Assembly (NCBI RefSeq): GCF_002116635.1
Contig: NZ_LQPW01000153.1
Location: 1-45,511 of the forward strand
Source of the DNA: Mycobacterium szulgai
GTDB lineage: Bacteria; Actinomycetota; Actinomycetes; Mycobacteriales; Mycobacteriaceae
Reading direction: 5' to 3'
Length of the DNA: 45,511 nt
Below the pieces are notes generated by a model that saw nothing but the letters and a program-made list of their open reading frames with translations, had not been told where the DNA came from and made no database searches. The position numbers were made by a program, and so were the translations under genes. Below are positions 6,753 through 15,342 of the stretch, piece after piece. The first letter of the stretch is position 1. Every line of letters begins with the position of its first letter.

Positions 6753-8419
6753 CTCTGCGCGGGCAGGCCCTTGCGCAGCGTCGCGAGCAGCTCGCGGTGC
6801 GGCCCGACCAGGTAGGCGGTGTCACCGGCCTGCAGCCGGGCATCGCGGCGAGGGTGTAGCCGCACGGGTGCGTCCGGCCGGGTGATCGCAATGACCCGGG
6901 TCTGGGTGGACAGCTCGAGCATCGGCAGCCCGTCGAGCTCGCTGCCGGCCGCCACATGCATCCCGCCGACCATGAAGGACTGCTGCCCGACCGAAAACGT
7001 CCCGAGCACCTGCAGGCCCATCGCGGCGCCGATGAACCACGGTGCCGATAGCTCCACGGTCGAGCGCACATTGTCGAAACCGAAACGGTCGGCCACCGCG
7101 CTGCCCAGCCTGCGATCGTAGATCCGCAGGACCACCGGAACATGGGGACGCGAGTTGGTGCTCAACATTTCGCGAAGGACGATCCCGGTCTCGATGTTGA
7201 CCATGTCGTCCTGGGTGAGCACGGCGACGGCGCGGGCGTGCACGACGCGAGCCGACTCCAGCGTCTGGCGTAATGTTGCGTCGCCGAAGATGACCGGCAC
7301 GTCGAGTTCGGTCGCCGAGGACAAGTAGCGGTTGTTCTCGTCGAGCTCGATCACCGCGACGTCGTAGCCGGCGGCGATCAGATCGCTGACTACCCGGATG
7401 CCGAACGAACCCATCCCGACGACGATGACGTGATTTCGCAGATGACGTGCTCGCCTGCGACCGGCCGAGTTCGCGAAGCGTCGGGAGAGCAAGAGGTCGG
7501 CGACGAAAGCGACGAGGACCGCGGTGGTGATCACGCCGGCAAACATCAGCGAGATGGAAAACAATCGCAGCCAAGTGGGCTGGTGGCTGAAACTGAAGTC
7601 CCCGTAGCCCACCGTCGCGATCGTCTCGGTACTGAAGTACAACGCGTCGATCCACGTCATACCGGGCAGCTGATAGCAGACGCGCAACAGGATCGTCGAT
7701 CCGATCAGCAGGATCAACATGGCTGCCACCGCGCGATAAAACATCGGGTTCACGTCGTCGCGCACCGTGCGTACGGAGTCGAAGATGCGCCGCAGCCGGG
7801 GACGATGGTAGCGCTTCGCCGCCGGCCGGGGCAGCTTGATGCCGCGAGCGGCCAACTCGTCTTTGGTGCCGATCATCGCGGTCCAGTCGCCGGCATGCAC
7901 CGTCAGATCGCGGCCCGGGCAGGTGACCACCTCACCTGGGCTGGGGGAATTCTTGCCGTGGATCACTGCCACGGGTGCCAGGTCGCCGTAGATCTCGCGC
8001 AGGGTCGCGCTTCGCGGTGCCTCGGCGCCCGAGACCACGAACTCGATGCCGGCCGCCTCGAATGGGTGGGTGTTGTCCGACAGGCACGCCTCGACCACCG
8101 AGGGCGCGGCGAGGTCGGCGACGTCCAGGATGGCGCCGGGCCCGTTGTCGGCGGCCATCGCTTCGCGCAGCACGTCGTTGGCCAGTCGCGCCACCACCCG
8201 CACCCGCGAGTTGACTTTCCTTGCCAACAAAGCGATTTCGAGGTTTTGCGCATCGTCGTCCCCGGCGCAGATGATGGCGCTCGCGGGGGCCAGGTCGGCG
8301 TCGGCGAGCTCGTCGCCGGACAGCTTGACGATGTCCTCGCCGCCGGCCTGTAGCTCCTCGACGATGGTCGTCGCCAGTGCGTCGTCGCCGCTGACCACGA
8401 TGTGACGACGCATGGTCAT
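6749..8419 (-). CDS. Potassium channel with N- and C-terminal RCK (TrkA-N) domains
   Basis: A 556-residue membrane protein. Residues 1 to about 200 form a Rossmann-like RCK domain lacking the GxGxxG loop (SGDDALATT instead). Two transmembrane helices then flank the K+ selectivity filter TVGYGD (about 270). A second RCK domain follows with an intact nucleotide motif GMGSFG (about 336), and an RCK_C-like C-terminus with AGDTAYLVG. The order RCK-TM-pore-TM-RCK-RCK_C points to a ligand-gated K+ channel rather than the soluble TrkA. The ATG at 8419 has GGGA 4 bases upstream; a GTG at 8443 is an alternative start. It is convergent with the LLM gene and divergent from the SRPBCC gene. Confidence 0.85.
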   Translation of the reverse strand: MTMRRHIVVSGDDALATTIVEELQAGGEDIVKLSGDELADADLAPASAIICAGDDDAQNLEIALLARKVNSRVRVVARLANDVLREAMAADNGPGAILDVADLAAPSVVEACLSDNTHPFEAAGIEFVVSGAEAPRSATLREIYGDLAPVAVIHGKNSPSPGEVVTCPGRDLTVHAGDWTAMIGTKDELAARGIKLPRPAAKRYHRPRLRRIFDSVRTVRDDVNPMFYRAVAAMLILLIGSTILLRVCYQLPGMTWIDALYFSTETIATVGYGDFSFSHQPTWLRLFSISLMFAGVITTAVLVAFVADLLLSRRFANSAGRRRARHLRNHVIVVGMGSFGIRVVSDLIAAGYDVAVIELDENNRYLSSATELDVPVIFGDATLRQTLESARVVHARAVAVLTQDDMVNIETGIVLREMLSTNSRPHVPVVLRIYDRRLGSAVADRFGFDNVRSTVELSAPWFIGAAMGLQVLGTFSVGQQSFMVGGMHVAAGSELDGLPMLELSTQTRVIAITRPDAPVRLHPRRDARLQAGDTAYLVGPHRELLATLRKGLPAQS

Positions 8420-8502
8420 GCGTCCCGGTTGTCCGGCATACACACCCCTTTGTGCTGATCGCTGCTATGACTATCGGGCACCGTACCGATATGTGCCAGT
8501 GC

Positions 8503-8508
8503 AATACT
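8503..8508 (+). promoter_or_regulatory. -10 hexamer of a probable leaderless gene
   Basis: AATACT ends 6 nt before the ATG at 8515, and there is no Shine-Dalgarno sequence. The spacing fits transcription starting at the A of the start codon. Confidence 0.45.
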
Positions 8509-8514
8509 CACGGC

Positions 8515-8982
8515 ATGCCTACCGCCCGGCGCGGCCAACACAGCATCGACATTGCCGCACCCCCCGAACTCGTATACGACCTCATCGCCGACATCAGCCG
8601 GATGGGCGAGTGGAGTCCGGAGTGTTACCGCTGCGAGTGGCTGGACGGCGCGACGGCTGCGGCCCCGGGGGAGCGGTTTCGCGGATACAACCGGCTCGGC
8701 CTGATGCGCTGGCAGCGAACCGTGGTGATCGACTCCGCCGAGCGTGGTCGCGAATTCGCGTTCACGACAATCAATGACGATGCCGCTCGGGCGGAAACCC
8801 GCTGGCGCTACACGATGCGGCCGTCGCCGGCGGGCACGTTGCTCACCGAATCCTTTGAATTCCTATGGTGCTCAGTGCCCAACCGGCTGGCCGAGGTGCT
8901 GATCCCGCGGGGACGCCAGGTGAATCGGGGCATCGAGGAGACGCTGCGCCGTATTAAGCGCGCCGCCGAAACGCCGGCCTGA
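8515..8982 (+). CDS. SRPBCC-family (polyketide cyclase/dehydrase-like) protein
   Basis: A 155-residue single-domain protein with the START/Bet v1-like pattern: strand HSIDIAAPPELVYDLIADI, the SRMGEWSPEC segment, repeated antiparallel strands, and a long amphipathic C-terminal helix. Such proteins bind hydrophobic ligands in a cavity; many in mycobacteria have no known ligand. An upstream in-frame ATG exists, but the ATG at 8515 begins close to the domain and has a -10 box 6 nt before it, so it is preferred. Convergent with the DUF2971 gene (5 bases between stop codons). Confidence 0.83.
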   Translation: MPTARRGQHSIDIAAPPELVYDLIADISRMGEWSPECYRCEWLDGATAAAPGERFRGYNRLGLMRWQRTVVIDSAERGREFAFTTINDDAARAETRWRYTMRPSPAGTLLTESFEFLWCSVPNRLAEVLIPRGRQVNRGIEETLRRIKRAAETPA

Positions 8983-8987
8983 ACGGA

Positions 8988-9911
8988 TCAGATGTCGCGA
9001 TAGGGAACGTTGGAGCGAATGACCTCGGCGCCGGGGTAATTACGCCGTAGATAGCGATACAACGACAGCTCCTTGACGTCGCAGTGCTCGCTGGGTCCCA
9101 CCAACACCCCGGTGACGGCGCTTCGATCGAACTCGAACCTGACGCGGGGAACCAGGCCGATGCGAGAGGCGGAATAGAACGTCTCCGACGTGTGCGAGAT
9201 GAGCCGCTGTTCTGCTTCGCCGACGAACTTACGGTGCTTCATCGAGGCTGCCAGCGGAATGATGTGTCGCAGCAGGCGCTGATGAGCGGGCCCGAGGTCG
9301 ACTGCGGCGCCGATCTTGGCTGCGTCGATCAACTCCTCGACGTGTTCGTCCACCAGCTGTGCCACTCGGGCGCTCTGTTTTGCCGGCAGGTACTCCACCG
9401 GATGCAGCTCGGGTAACGGCGCGGTTGCTGAGATCGGCAGGTCGCCGGCAACGGTGGCTTGCCGGACCGATTCCTCCATGACCGCGCTGTCGAAGCGAAT
9501 CGCGTAGCCGCCGTTCGCGTATCCGCGCCATTGGGACAATTCGTCGCCGAACATCGAGAAGCACGTCACGAAGGGGCCGACGTCTTCTTCCAGCGCATCC
9601 TTGGTGCGCAACACATTTCGGCACAGGCCAAGGATTGTCGAGGATCGCACGGGGGACTCCACCTCCTGGCCGTGCGTTTCGATCATTGCGCAGATGGCTT
9701 CCATGCCGTACGAGAATTCCTGCGAGTCGTTGAGGTAGGCGACGTGAGTGCCCCAGATGTGGGCTGAGTCGAGAATGCCCTTGAGGCCTCTGACGTCGGT
9801 GTAGTGGTAGAGACTGCCGTCGCTTTGCCCCAGCGCCGCGGCGCTGCGCGTGTGCACCGACCAGTCGTGTACTTCCTCTGGTGATAGGCCAGGTTCAACA
9901 GCATCCGGCAT
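8988..9911 (-). CDS. DUF2971-family protein
   Basis: A 307-residue soluble protein with the landmarks of DUF2971: LYHYTDVRGLKGIL near residue 34, WGTHVAYLNDSQEF, TCFSMFGDELSQWRGYA in the middle, and a GPSEH segment followed by a C-terminal SNVPYRDI. The family has no settled biochemical function; its H-Y-T start and S/T-rich motifs resemble ADP-ribosyltransferase folds, and members occur near defence genes, but both statements come from memory of the family and are not shown here. It diverges from a Nudix hydrolase gene whose start codon is 33 bases away, so the two probably share regulation. Confidence 0.8.
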   Translation of the reverse strand: MPDAVEPGLSPEEVHDWSVHTRSAAALGQSDGSLYHYTDVRGLKGILDSAHIWGTHVAYLNDSQEFSYGMEAICAMIETHGQEVESPVRSSTILGLCRNVLRTKDALEEDVGPFVTCFSMFGDELSQWRGYANGGYAIRFDSAVMEESVRQATVAGDLPISATAPLPELHPVEYLPAKQSARVAQLVDEHVEELIDAAKIGAAVDLGPAHQRLLRHIIPLAASMKHRKFVGEAEQRLISHTSETFYSASRIGLVPRVRFEFDRSAVTGVLVGPSEHCDVKELSLYRYLRRNYPGAEVIRSNVPYRDI

Positions 9912-9932
9912 GTCGTTAGTGAAGCACGGGCC

Positions 9933-9938
9933 GATACT
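9933..9938 (+). promoter_or_regulatory. -10 hexamer of the leaderless Nudix gene
   Basis: GATACT ends 6 nt before the GTG at 9945, with no Shine-Dalgarno sequence between. This is the arrangement of a leaderless mycobacterial promoter. Confidence 0.5.
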
Positions 9939-9944
9939 GGCGGC

Positions 9945-10481
9945 GTGCCTTTTATCGAACGCATCGCCTCCCGCGAGATCTATCGGAGCCCGTGGATGGT
10001 TCTGCGCGAGGACGACATCCGCCGCCCGGATGGCAGCCCCGGTATCTACGGGGTAGTGGACAAGCCGACGTATGCCCTGGTGATGCCGTATGACGGGCAG
10101 CGCTTTCGGTTGGTCGAGCAGTTCCGTTATCCCGTCGGCGCGCGCCGCTGGGAGTTTCCCCAGGGCACCGCGCCTGGGCTGGCCGATGCCGAGCCCGTTG
10201 AGCTGGCCCGGCGCGAGCTGCGTGAGGAGACCGGGCTACACGCGACGACGTTCGAGACGCTCGGCCAGATCGACACCGCGCCGGGGCTGACCAGTCAGCG
10301 TGGGTGGGTGTTCTTGGCGACGGGAATCGCCGAAGGGGCAGCTGAGCGCGAGCACGAGGAGCAGGACATGCGCAGTGCGTGGTTCGCGCGCGAAGACGTC
10401 GAGGAGATGATGCGCGCGCAGGTGATCGTCGACTCGCAGTCGATCGCTGCCTATGGCCTGTTCCTGTTGCGGAGGCGATGA
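9945..10481 (+). CDS. Nudix hydrolase, ADP-ribose pyrophosphatase-like
   Basis: A 178-residue Nudix protein. The catalytic Nudix helix carries RELREETGL (about 90-98), giving the metal-binding glutamates; the upstream part of the box is one residue shorter than the textbook spacing. The preceding FRYPVGARRWEFPQG strand resembles the ELPAG region of the ADP-ribose pyrophosphatase and GDP-mannose pyrophosphatase subgroup, so nucleoside-diphosphate sugars or ADP-ribose are likely substrates. The GTG start has a -10 hexamer 6 nt upstream. Divergent from the DUF2971 gene and convergent with the thioesterase gene, 11 bases away. Confidence 0.87.
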   Translation: MPFIERIASREIYRSPWMVLREDDIRRPDGSPGIYGVVDKPTYALVMPYDGQRFRLVEQFRYPVGARRWEFPQGTAPGLADAEPVELARRELREETGLHATTFETLGQIDTAPGLTSQRGWVFLATGIAEGAAEREHEEQDMRSAWFAREDVEEMMRAQVIVDSQSIAAYGLFLLRRR

Positions 10482-10492
10482 ACTCCGACCTG

Positions 10493-11176
10493 TCATGTGA
10501 TGGTGGCCATCAGCGGCCGAAGCGTTTCGAACAGCCGGTGACGATCCCGCAGATAGAAGTGGCCACCCCGAAGCATCTGCACCGAGAAGTCCGCCGTTGT
10601 CCGGGAACGCCATTGGTACAAGTCGGATTCGGTGACCAGCGGGTCTTCGCTGCCGCCGAAGACATGGATCGGGCAGGGCAGCTCTGGTGTGTTCGTTTCC
10701 TCGTCGGTCAGGCAGAGCCGCAGGTCGTGGCGGGTGGCCGCGACGGCCCGTTCTTGCAGGGTGGGCCATCGCCTCAGTCCCGACGGCATCCCGCCCAGAT
10801 CAGCGAGGAAGGTGGCGAGCTGGTGGTCGTCGTGCAGATCGACGACGTGAATCGGCGGCCGCAGATGCGGTGGCGCATACGCGGATAGGAAAACCGCCCG
10901 CGGTAGGGCCGAACCCGCCGTCGCCCGCAGGCACGTCAACCGGTACGCCAGCAGTGCGCCGAAACTGTGGCCGAAGAACATGTGCGGCTCATCCAGGCTG
11001 GATCCCAGCTGATCGTTCACCTCGTCGACGAGGTGGCGCAACGTGGTGAACCGTTCACGGTTGGCGACTTCGACCGCGATCACATCGAAGGCCGGCCGCA
11101 ACGCCTTGCCCCAGGCGTTGAAAGCCAGCCCACCGCCTCCGGCGTGATGAAAGCAGAACAATCGCACGAATCTCAC
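10493..11176 (-). CDS. Type II thioesterase (alpha/beta hydrolase)
   Basis: A 227-residue stand-alone thioesterase of the kind that removes wrong or stalled acyl groups from PKS and NRPS carrier proteins. It shows the typical RLFCFHHAGGGG start, the nucleophile motif GHSFGA (about 68-73), the acid in GGSEDPLV and the histidine in GGHFYLRD. The start is set at GTG 11176 (or GTG 11167) because the fold begins there; longer in-frame starts would overlap the divergent secreted-protein gene and add a disordered basic stretch. No PKS or NRPS gene is adjacent; the megasynthase in this window lies 22 kb away and already has its own C-terminal thioesterase. Confidence 0.82.
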   Translation of the reverse strand: MRFVRLFCFHHAGGGGLAFNAWGKALRPAFDVIAVEVANRERFTTLRHLVDEVNDQLGSSLDEPHMFFGHSFGALLAYRLTCLRATAGSALPRAVFLSAYAPPHLRPPIHVVDLHDDHQLATFLADLGGMPSGLRRWPTLQERAVAATRHDLRLCLTDEETNTPELPCPIHVFGGSEDPLVTESDLYQWRSRTTADFSVQMLRGGHFYLRDRHRLFETLRPLMATIT

Positions 11177-11300
11177 TATCCGCAGGCCGCTTGGTGAATT
11201 CTTGAAGAAACCTTGCGGGGGTTCGGGATCCGGGATCCGGGCGGGATCTGGCGCGGATCGTAGCCGCGCCGATATCTCGTCGCGTCGTCGAACCAACACC

Positions 11301-11825
11301 ATGAAGAAGATGAACACGCGACGGCGCATGCGAGCAGTTGTGGCGCTCGGCGCGGTTGCCGTCGCGGCGTTCGGCGGTCCCACGGTTTGCGTGCGCGCGG
11401 CGAGTCCGGCGTGGAACGGCAAGTACTCGCTGGTGAGGTACGCCGTCGACAAATCCGGCAGCAGCGTGGCCGCAAGCCAGCCCGAGCCGACGTTCAGTGC
11501 CGACTACGTCTTCGTCACAGCGTGTGCGTCAGGGCAGTGTGTCGCCACCGCGACCAACGGGCCCACGCCAAAAAATCCCACGCTGCCGGTGCCGTCGCAC
11601 TACGCGTGGGACGGAACGAAATGGGTTGAGCACTTCGATTTCCAGTGGGATTGCTATATGGGCGAAGGGGTTTCGAAGGTTTGGGCGCCGGCACGCTCGT
11701 GGGCGTTCTACACGCCGCAGCCAGACGGATCGCTACGGGGCACCTGGCACACCGACATCTCCGGCGGCCCGTGTGGCGGATCGGTTGAAATGCCGGTGGC
11801 GGCGTTTCCGGTTGGCCCGCGCTGA
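11301..11825 (+). CDS. Secreted mycobacterial protein of unknown function
   Basis: About 174 residues with a Sec-type signal peptide: MKKMNTRRRMR, a hydrophobic Ala/Val stretch, and a likely cleavage near VRAASP. The mature part has Cys residues in TACASGQCVAT, in a QWDCYMG segment and in GGPCGGS, which could form two disulfides. It is clearly similar in layout to the product of 22537-22989 in this window (AC-x-x-GCVA, a Gly-Ser-Leu/Thr-Leu-x-Gly turn, then PCG). The start could also be ATG 11310 or 11328. The family is a mycobacterial secreted beta-rich type with no known function. Confidence 0.72.
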   Translation: MKKMNTRRRMRAVVALGAVAVAAFGGPTVCVRAASPAWNGKYSLVRYAVDKSGSSVAASQPEPTFSADYVFVTACASGQCVATATNGPTPKNPTLPVPSHYAWDGTKWVEHFDFQWDCYMGEGVSKVWAPARSWAFYTPQPDGSLRGTWHTDISGGPCGGSVEMPVAAFPVGPR

Positions 11826-11840
11826 CGGGCTCCGCTGTGT

Positions 11841-12500
11841 TCAGGGCGTGGCCGGATCGCTCACGACGTTGGCGGGGTGGTCGATGCGGTGGCGAACCCG
11901 CAGTGCGGGCTCCGGCAGCTGCGCCAGCCGGTGCAAAGATTCCTTCGATCGCCAATATGCACCCGCGTAGTCGAGCAGCGAAATCGACGTGACGAGCAAA
12001 GCCAGCGCGATCACCACCGACGTAACCGCGCGCCAGCCGACGCTTGGTGGCGGTGCGGCGGCGTAGTAGATCGTCAAAGTCACGATGCAAAGACCCTGAG
12101 CAATTCCCTTCAACTTGCCGCTCCACCGCGTTCCGCCGTCGCGGCCCGACCGGCGAAGCGAGAGTTGCCGCACGGTCGAGACGGCGGCATCGCGCGCGAT
12201 CATCACCGCGAGTAGGGGCGCGGGAAATACGTCGACGCCGAGCAGGGCCACCGCCTCGGTGGTGCGCGCCACGTGATCTACCGTGCTGTCGGCCATCGCG
12301 CCCAGCGGCGTCGCCACGCCGAGCCGCCGCGCGAGCTGGCCGTCGAGAACGTCGCTGAGTTCAACGAGCACCGCAAGCACGACCATCGACCATCGCGCCC
12401 GGCTGTCGGGGATCTGTGAGCAGACCAAGAACGCAAGCGCGAGGGGGAGCCTGGCCATCGTGACACCGAACACCAGGCGGCGTGCTGTCGTGGTTGACAT
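11841..12500 (-). CDS. CDP-alcohol phosphatidyltransferase family protein (PgsA-like)
   Basis: A 219-residue membrane enzyme that should transfer a phosphatidyl group from CDP-diacylglycerol to an alcohol. The full signature D-G-x2-A-R-x8-G-x3-D-x3-D is present (DGQLAR to ADSTVD, about residues 52-75), with the extra Asp in DVLDG, so the catalytic aspartates are intact. Several hydrophobic segments follow. The ATG at 12500 has GGAGG about 10 bases upstream. Whether the alcohol is glycerol phosphate, inositol phosphate or another cannot be decided; the family member resembles the PgsA2 type more than a housekeeping PgsA. Convergent with the secreted-protein gene. Confidence 0.87.
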   Translation of the reverse strand: MSTTTARRLVFGVTMARLPLALAFLVCSQIPDSRARWSMVVLAVLVELSDVLDGQLARRLGVATPLGAMADSTVDHVARTTEAVALLGVDVFPAPLLAVMIARDAAVSTVRQLSLRRSGRDGGTRWSGKLKGIAQGLCIVTLTIYYAAAPPPSVGWRAVTSVVIALALLVTSISLLDYAGAYWRSKESLHRLAQLPEPALRVRHRIDHPANVVSDPATP

Positions 12501-12722
12501 CCTCAATCGGCCTCCGGGTGCCATGGGCCCTGAGCACACACGATAAGCCTGCGGACCGGGTTTCGGGAGCACTCTGGCGACTTTGCGGTACGCAAGCTCT
12601 TTCTTGCGTCAGATACAAGAATTCGTTCCGAAATTTCTACTAGACGCCGCTATACGCCCGGCCTAGCGTGCCGTTGTGACTCAGAAGCGCGTGGTCTTTG
12701 CGTTGCCGTGAAAGGAACCCAG

Positions 12723-14780
12723 ATGTCGTCGGTGAGCGTATCGGCGGAAGTGGTGATCGCGGCGGCTCGTGATCTGGTGGGAATAGGCACGTCGATAAGC
12801 GAGGCGAACGCGGCTGCTGCGGCGCCGACCAGCATGTTGCTGGCCGCCGGCGGTGATGAAGTATCGGCTGCCGTAGCCGCGTTTTTCCGTGCTCATGCGC
12901 ACGAATATCAAGCGCTGAGCGATCAGGCCAACCTGTTTCATCAACGGTTTGCGGCGGCGTTGCACGCCGGCGGCGGCACCTATGCCAGCGCGGAAGCCGG
13001 CAACCAACAGCTCCTCAACCTGGTGAATGCGCCTGCCCAGGCACTGCTGGGACGCCCGCTGTTCGGCAACGGCGTCAACGGCGCACCAGGCAGCGGAGCC
13101 GCCGGCGGGCCCGGCGGATTGTTGTTCGGCAACGGTGGCAACGGTGGGTCCGGAGCGGCCGGCCAAGCCGGCGGTAACGGCGGAAGCGCCGGCTTCCTCG
13201 GCAGCGGTGGAGTAGGCGGCGCCGGCGGAGCCGGTGCGGCGGGCGGTATCGGCGGCAACGGTGGCTGGCTGTGGGGCAACGGCGGGACCGGCGGCCAGGG
13301 CGGGCTGGGAATTCCCGGCGGCCATGGCGGCCCCGGCGGCCATGGCGGCAGCGCCGGACCGTGGTGGGGTAACGGCGGTGACGGCGGGTCCGGCGGCACG
13401 GGCGCACTCGGCGGCCACGGCGGCAATGGCGGATGGTGGTACGGCAACGGCGGCAATGGGGGTCAGGGCGGAGCGGCGGTAGCCGGCGTCAACGGCGGTA
13501 ACCCCGGCAACGGCGGCGACGGGGGCAACGCCGCCTATCTGATCGGTGCCGGCGGTAACGGGGGACCAGGGGGCAACGGCCTGGCCGGCGCAGACGGCGT
13601 CAATCCCGTTGCAACCCCGAACGGCTCAGCGGGCCAAACCGGAACCGGTTACGGCGCCCCGGGTAATCCCGACGGTCAAGACGCCCCCTCCCTGACCGGT
13701 GGTAACGGGCAGCCAGGGCCCGCCGCCGCCAATGGTCAGGACGGCGCCCCCGGTGGTGCCGGCGGCTCCGTCTATACCAGCGGTGCTTCTCCGACTGGCG
13801 GTAACGGCGCCGATGGGAGCTCCGGCGGTGCCGGTGGCGGCACCGGTGGAGCGGGCGGAGCCGGCGGCGTCGGGAGCATCACCGGCAACACCCCCACTCA
13901 ATTCGGGGTCAACGCCTTCGGCGGCAACGGGGGCAATGGCGGCAACGGTAGCGGCCCCGGCGGATCGGGCGGGGCTGGAGGCGCGGGCGGCTCGAGCGGC
14001 GCATCACAGGGCGACGCGTATGCCGGAGTCGGTGGAAATGGCGGCGACGGCGCGCCCAGCGGCATTGCGGGTGGCAACGGGGGAGCCGGGGCCGCGGGTG
14101 GCAATGGTGGTAACGCCGGGCTGCTGTTCGGGGGCGGGGGAGCCGGCGGCCAGGGCGGGACTGGCGGTGCGGGTGGTGCCGGCGCGCCGGGTGGTGCCGG
14201 TGGCGATGGGGGAGCCGGCGGCACCGCCGCCGGCGGCTTCAACTCCTACGGCTATCCATACAGCACTGATCCGAATGCTTCCACCGTTTCCGGGGGCCAC
14301 GGCGGTAACGGAGCCGACGCTCGGAGCCCTGGCGGTAGCGGCGGCGACGGTGGTCCCGGCGGTCATGGCGGCGCAGGCGCACGCTTCATCGGCAACGGCG
14401 GGGCTGGTGGTGACGCGGGCATCGGTGGTGCCGGCGGTATCGGCGGCGCCGGGGGAGCGGCCGGCGCCGGCGGACAAGGTGGCAATGCTCAAAGCGGCAT
14501 TCTTGTTCTCGGTGGCAATGGAGGTGACGGCGGTAACGGGGGAACCGGAGGTAACGGCGGCGATGGCGGCGCGGCCGGCGTGGCCGGTACCGGTGGCCCG
14601 GGTGGACTGTTCGGGTCGCCAGGGGCCGACGGCGGCGCCGGTTCCGGCGGTGCCGGTGGTTTCGGCGGCGCGGGCGGCGCCTACGGGGCCGCGGGCGGCG
14701 GTGGCAGCGGAAATTTGAACGGCTCCGCGGGGAATATCGGCATGCAAGGCAACGACGGTGCCGCTGGCCAACCGGGCTAA
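12723..14780 (+). CDS. PE_PGRS family protein
   Basis: A 685-residue protein. Residues 1 to about 95 form the PE domain (SSVSVSAEVVIAAARDL start, two helices) ending in the Y-x-x-x-E export signal YASAE, which directs secretion through a type VII system, usually ESX-5. The junction motif LLGRPLFGNG follows at about residue 109, then roughly 570 residues of GGxGG repeats with LFGNGG/WGNGG units up to a TAA. The ATG at 12723 has AAAGGA upstream (12711-12716), which decides the start over an in-frame GTG at 12708. Family call is certain; specific function unknown. Confidence 0.95.
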   Translation: MSSVSVSAEVVIAAARDLVGIGTSISEANAAAAAPTSMLLAAGGDEVSAAVAAFFRAHAHEYQALSDQANLFHQRFAAALHAGGGTYASAEAGNQQLLNLVNAPAQALLGRPLFGNGVNGAPGSGAAGGPGGLLFGNGGNGGSGAAGQAGGNGGSAGFLGSGGVGGAGGAGAAGGIGGNGGWLWGNGGTGGQGGLGIPGGHGGPGGHGGSAGPWWGNGGDGGSGGTGALGGHGGNGGWWYGNGGNGGQGGAAVAGVNGGNPGNGGDGGNAAYLIGAGGNGGPGGNGLAGADGVNPVATPNGSAGQTGTGYGAPGNPDGQDAPSLTGGNGQPGPAAANGQDGAPGGAGGSVYTSGASPTGGNGADGSSGGAGGGTGGAGGAGGVGSITGNTPTQFGVNAFGGNGGNGGNGSGPGGSGGAGGAGGSSGASQGDAYAGVGGNGGDGAPSGIAGGNGGAGAAGGNGGNAGLLFGGGGAGGQGGTGGAGGAGAPGGAGGDGGAGGTAAGGFNSYGYPYSTDPNASTVSGGHGGNGADARSPGGSGGDGGPGGHGGAGARFIGNGGAGGDAGIGGAGGIGGAGGAAGAGGQGGNAQSGILVLGGNGGDGGNGGTGGNGGDGGAAGVAGTGGPGGLFGSPGADGGAGSGGAGGFGGAGGAYGAAGGGGSGNLNGSAGNIGMQGNDGAAGQPG

Positions 14781-14949
14781 GCGTCCATTACGGGACAGCG
14801 CGTGACCGTCGCTGCCGGGTGCGACTGGGCCGCCCGCGCCGCCGGTGCCGCCGATGGCGTTAGCCGGCGCGGAGACCCTTCAGATCTGGCGTTGCGGTGC
14901 CCAGTCAGTATTGCGAGCGACGTCAGCTCTGGGCTTTCCGGCGCGACGA

Positions 14950-14980
14950 CGAATGCGGGGACCCTGGTGGGGTCCCCGCA
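14950..14980. terminator. 13-bp perfect hairpin terminator
   Basis: Bases 14950-14962 pair exactly with 14968-14980 around a 5-nt TGGTG loop. It lies between the converging PE_PGRS (stop 14780) and DUF732 (stop 15007) genes, 26 bases after the latter, and can serve both strands. There is no T-run on the DUF732 side, as often in mycobacteria. Confidence 0.75.
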
Positions 14981-15006
14981 TTCCTCGGTTTGGCTCTCTT
15001 ACCCGC

Positions 15007-15342
15007 TTACGCAGAGGTGACGTACTGCGGGCAGTAGGCCTCGGCGGCGTCGATGGCGAAGGTCTTGGCGCCCTTGGCGCTCAGGCCGGTGCGCTTAGCG
15101 ACTCCGTTGATGACCTCGGTGCTCGACTGCCCCTGGTCGAGGCTCTTGCAGACGGTGTGCGCCTCGCTGATAGCGCGAGCGGCGCTCGGCGGGGTGATCC
15201 CGTCCGTCTGCAGCTGGGCCAGGAAGGCGTCGTCGGCTGAGCTTGCTCCGGCGGTGCCGGCGAAGCCCAGCGCTGCCAGGCCGAGGGCGGCTGCGGTCAG
15301 GGTGGTGCGGGCGATGTTGGCGGTGAAACGGCGAGTGAACAT
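15007..15342 (-). CDS. DUF732 secreted protein
   Basis: A 111-residue exported protein. The N-terminus MFTRRFTANIARTT plus an Ala/Leu-rich hydrophobic core and cleavage near AGASSADD form a Sec signal peptide. The mature domain matches the actinobacterial DUF732: DDAFLAQL near the start, GITPPSAARAI, and two cysteines (HTVCKSL and EAYCPQY) that probably form a disulfide. The ATG at 15342 has GGAG 7 bases upstream. Function unknown; such small proteins are abundant in the mycobacterial culture filtrate. Confidence 0.9.
   Translation of the reverse strand: MFTRRFTANIARTTLTAAALGLAALGFAGTAGASSADDAFLAQLQTDGITPPSAARAISEAHTVCKSLDQGQSSTEVINGVAKRTGLSAKGAKTFAIDAAEAYCPQYVTSA

Noticed and set aside
7430..8353. 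307-codon plus-strand frame opposite the K+ channel gene
   Set aside because: His/Gln/Arg-rich shadow without domain; the channel frame has the TVGYGD filter.
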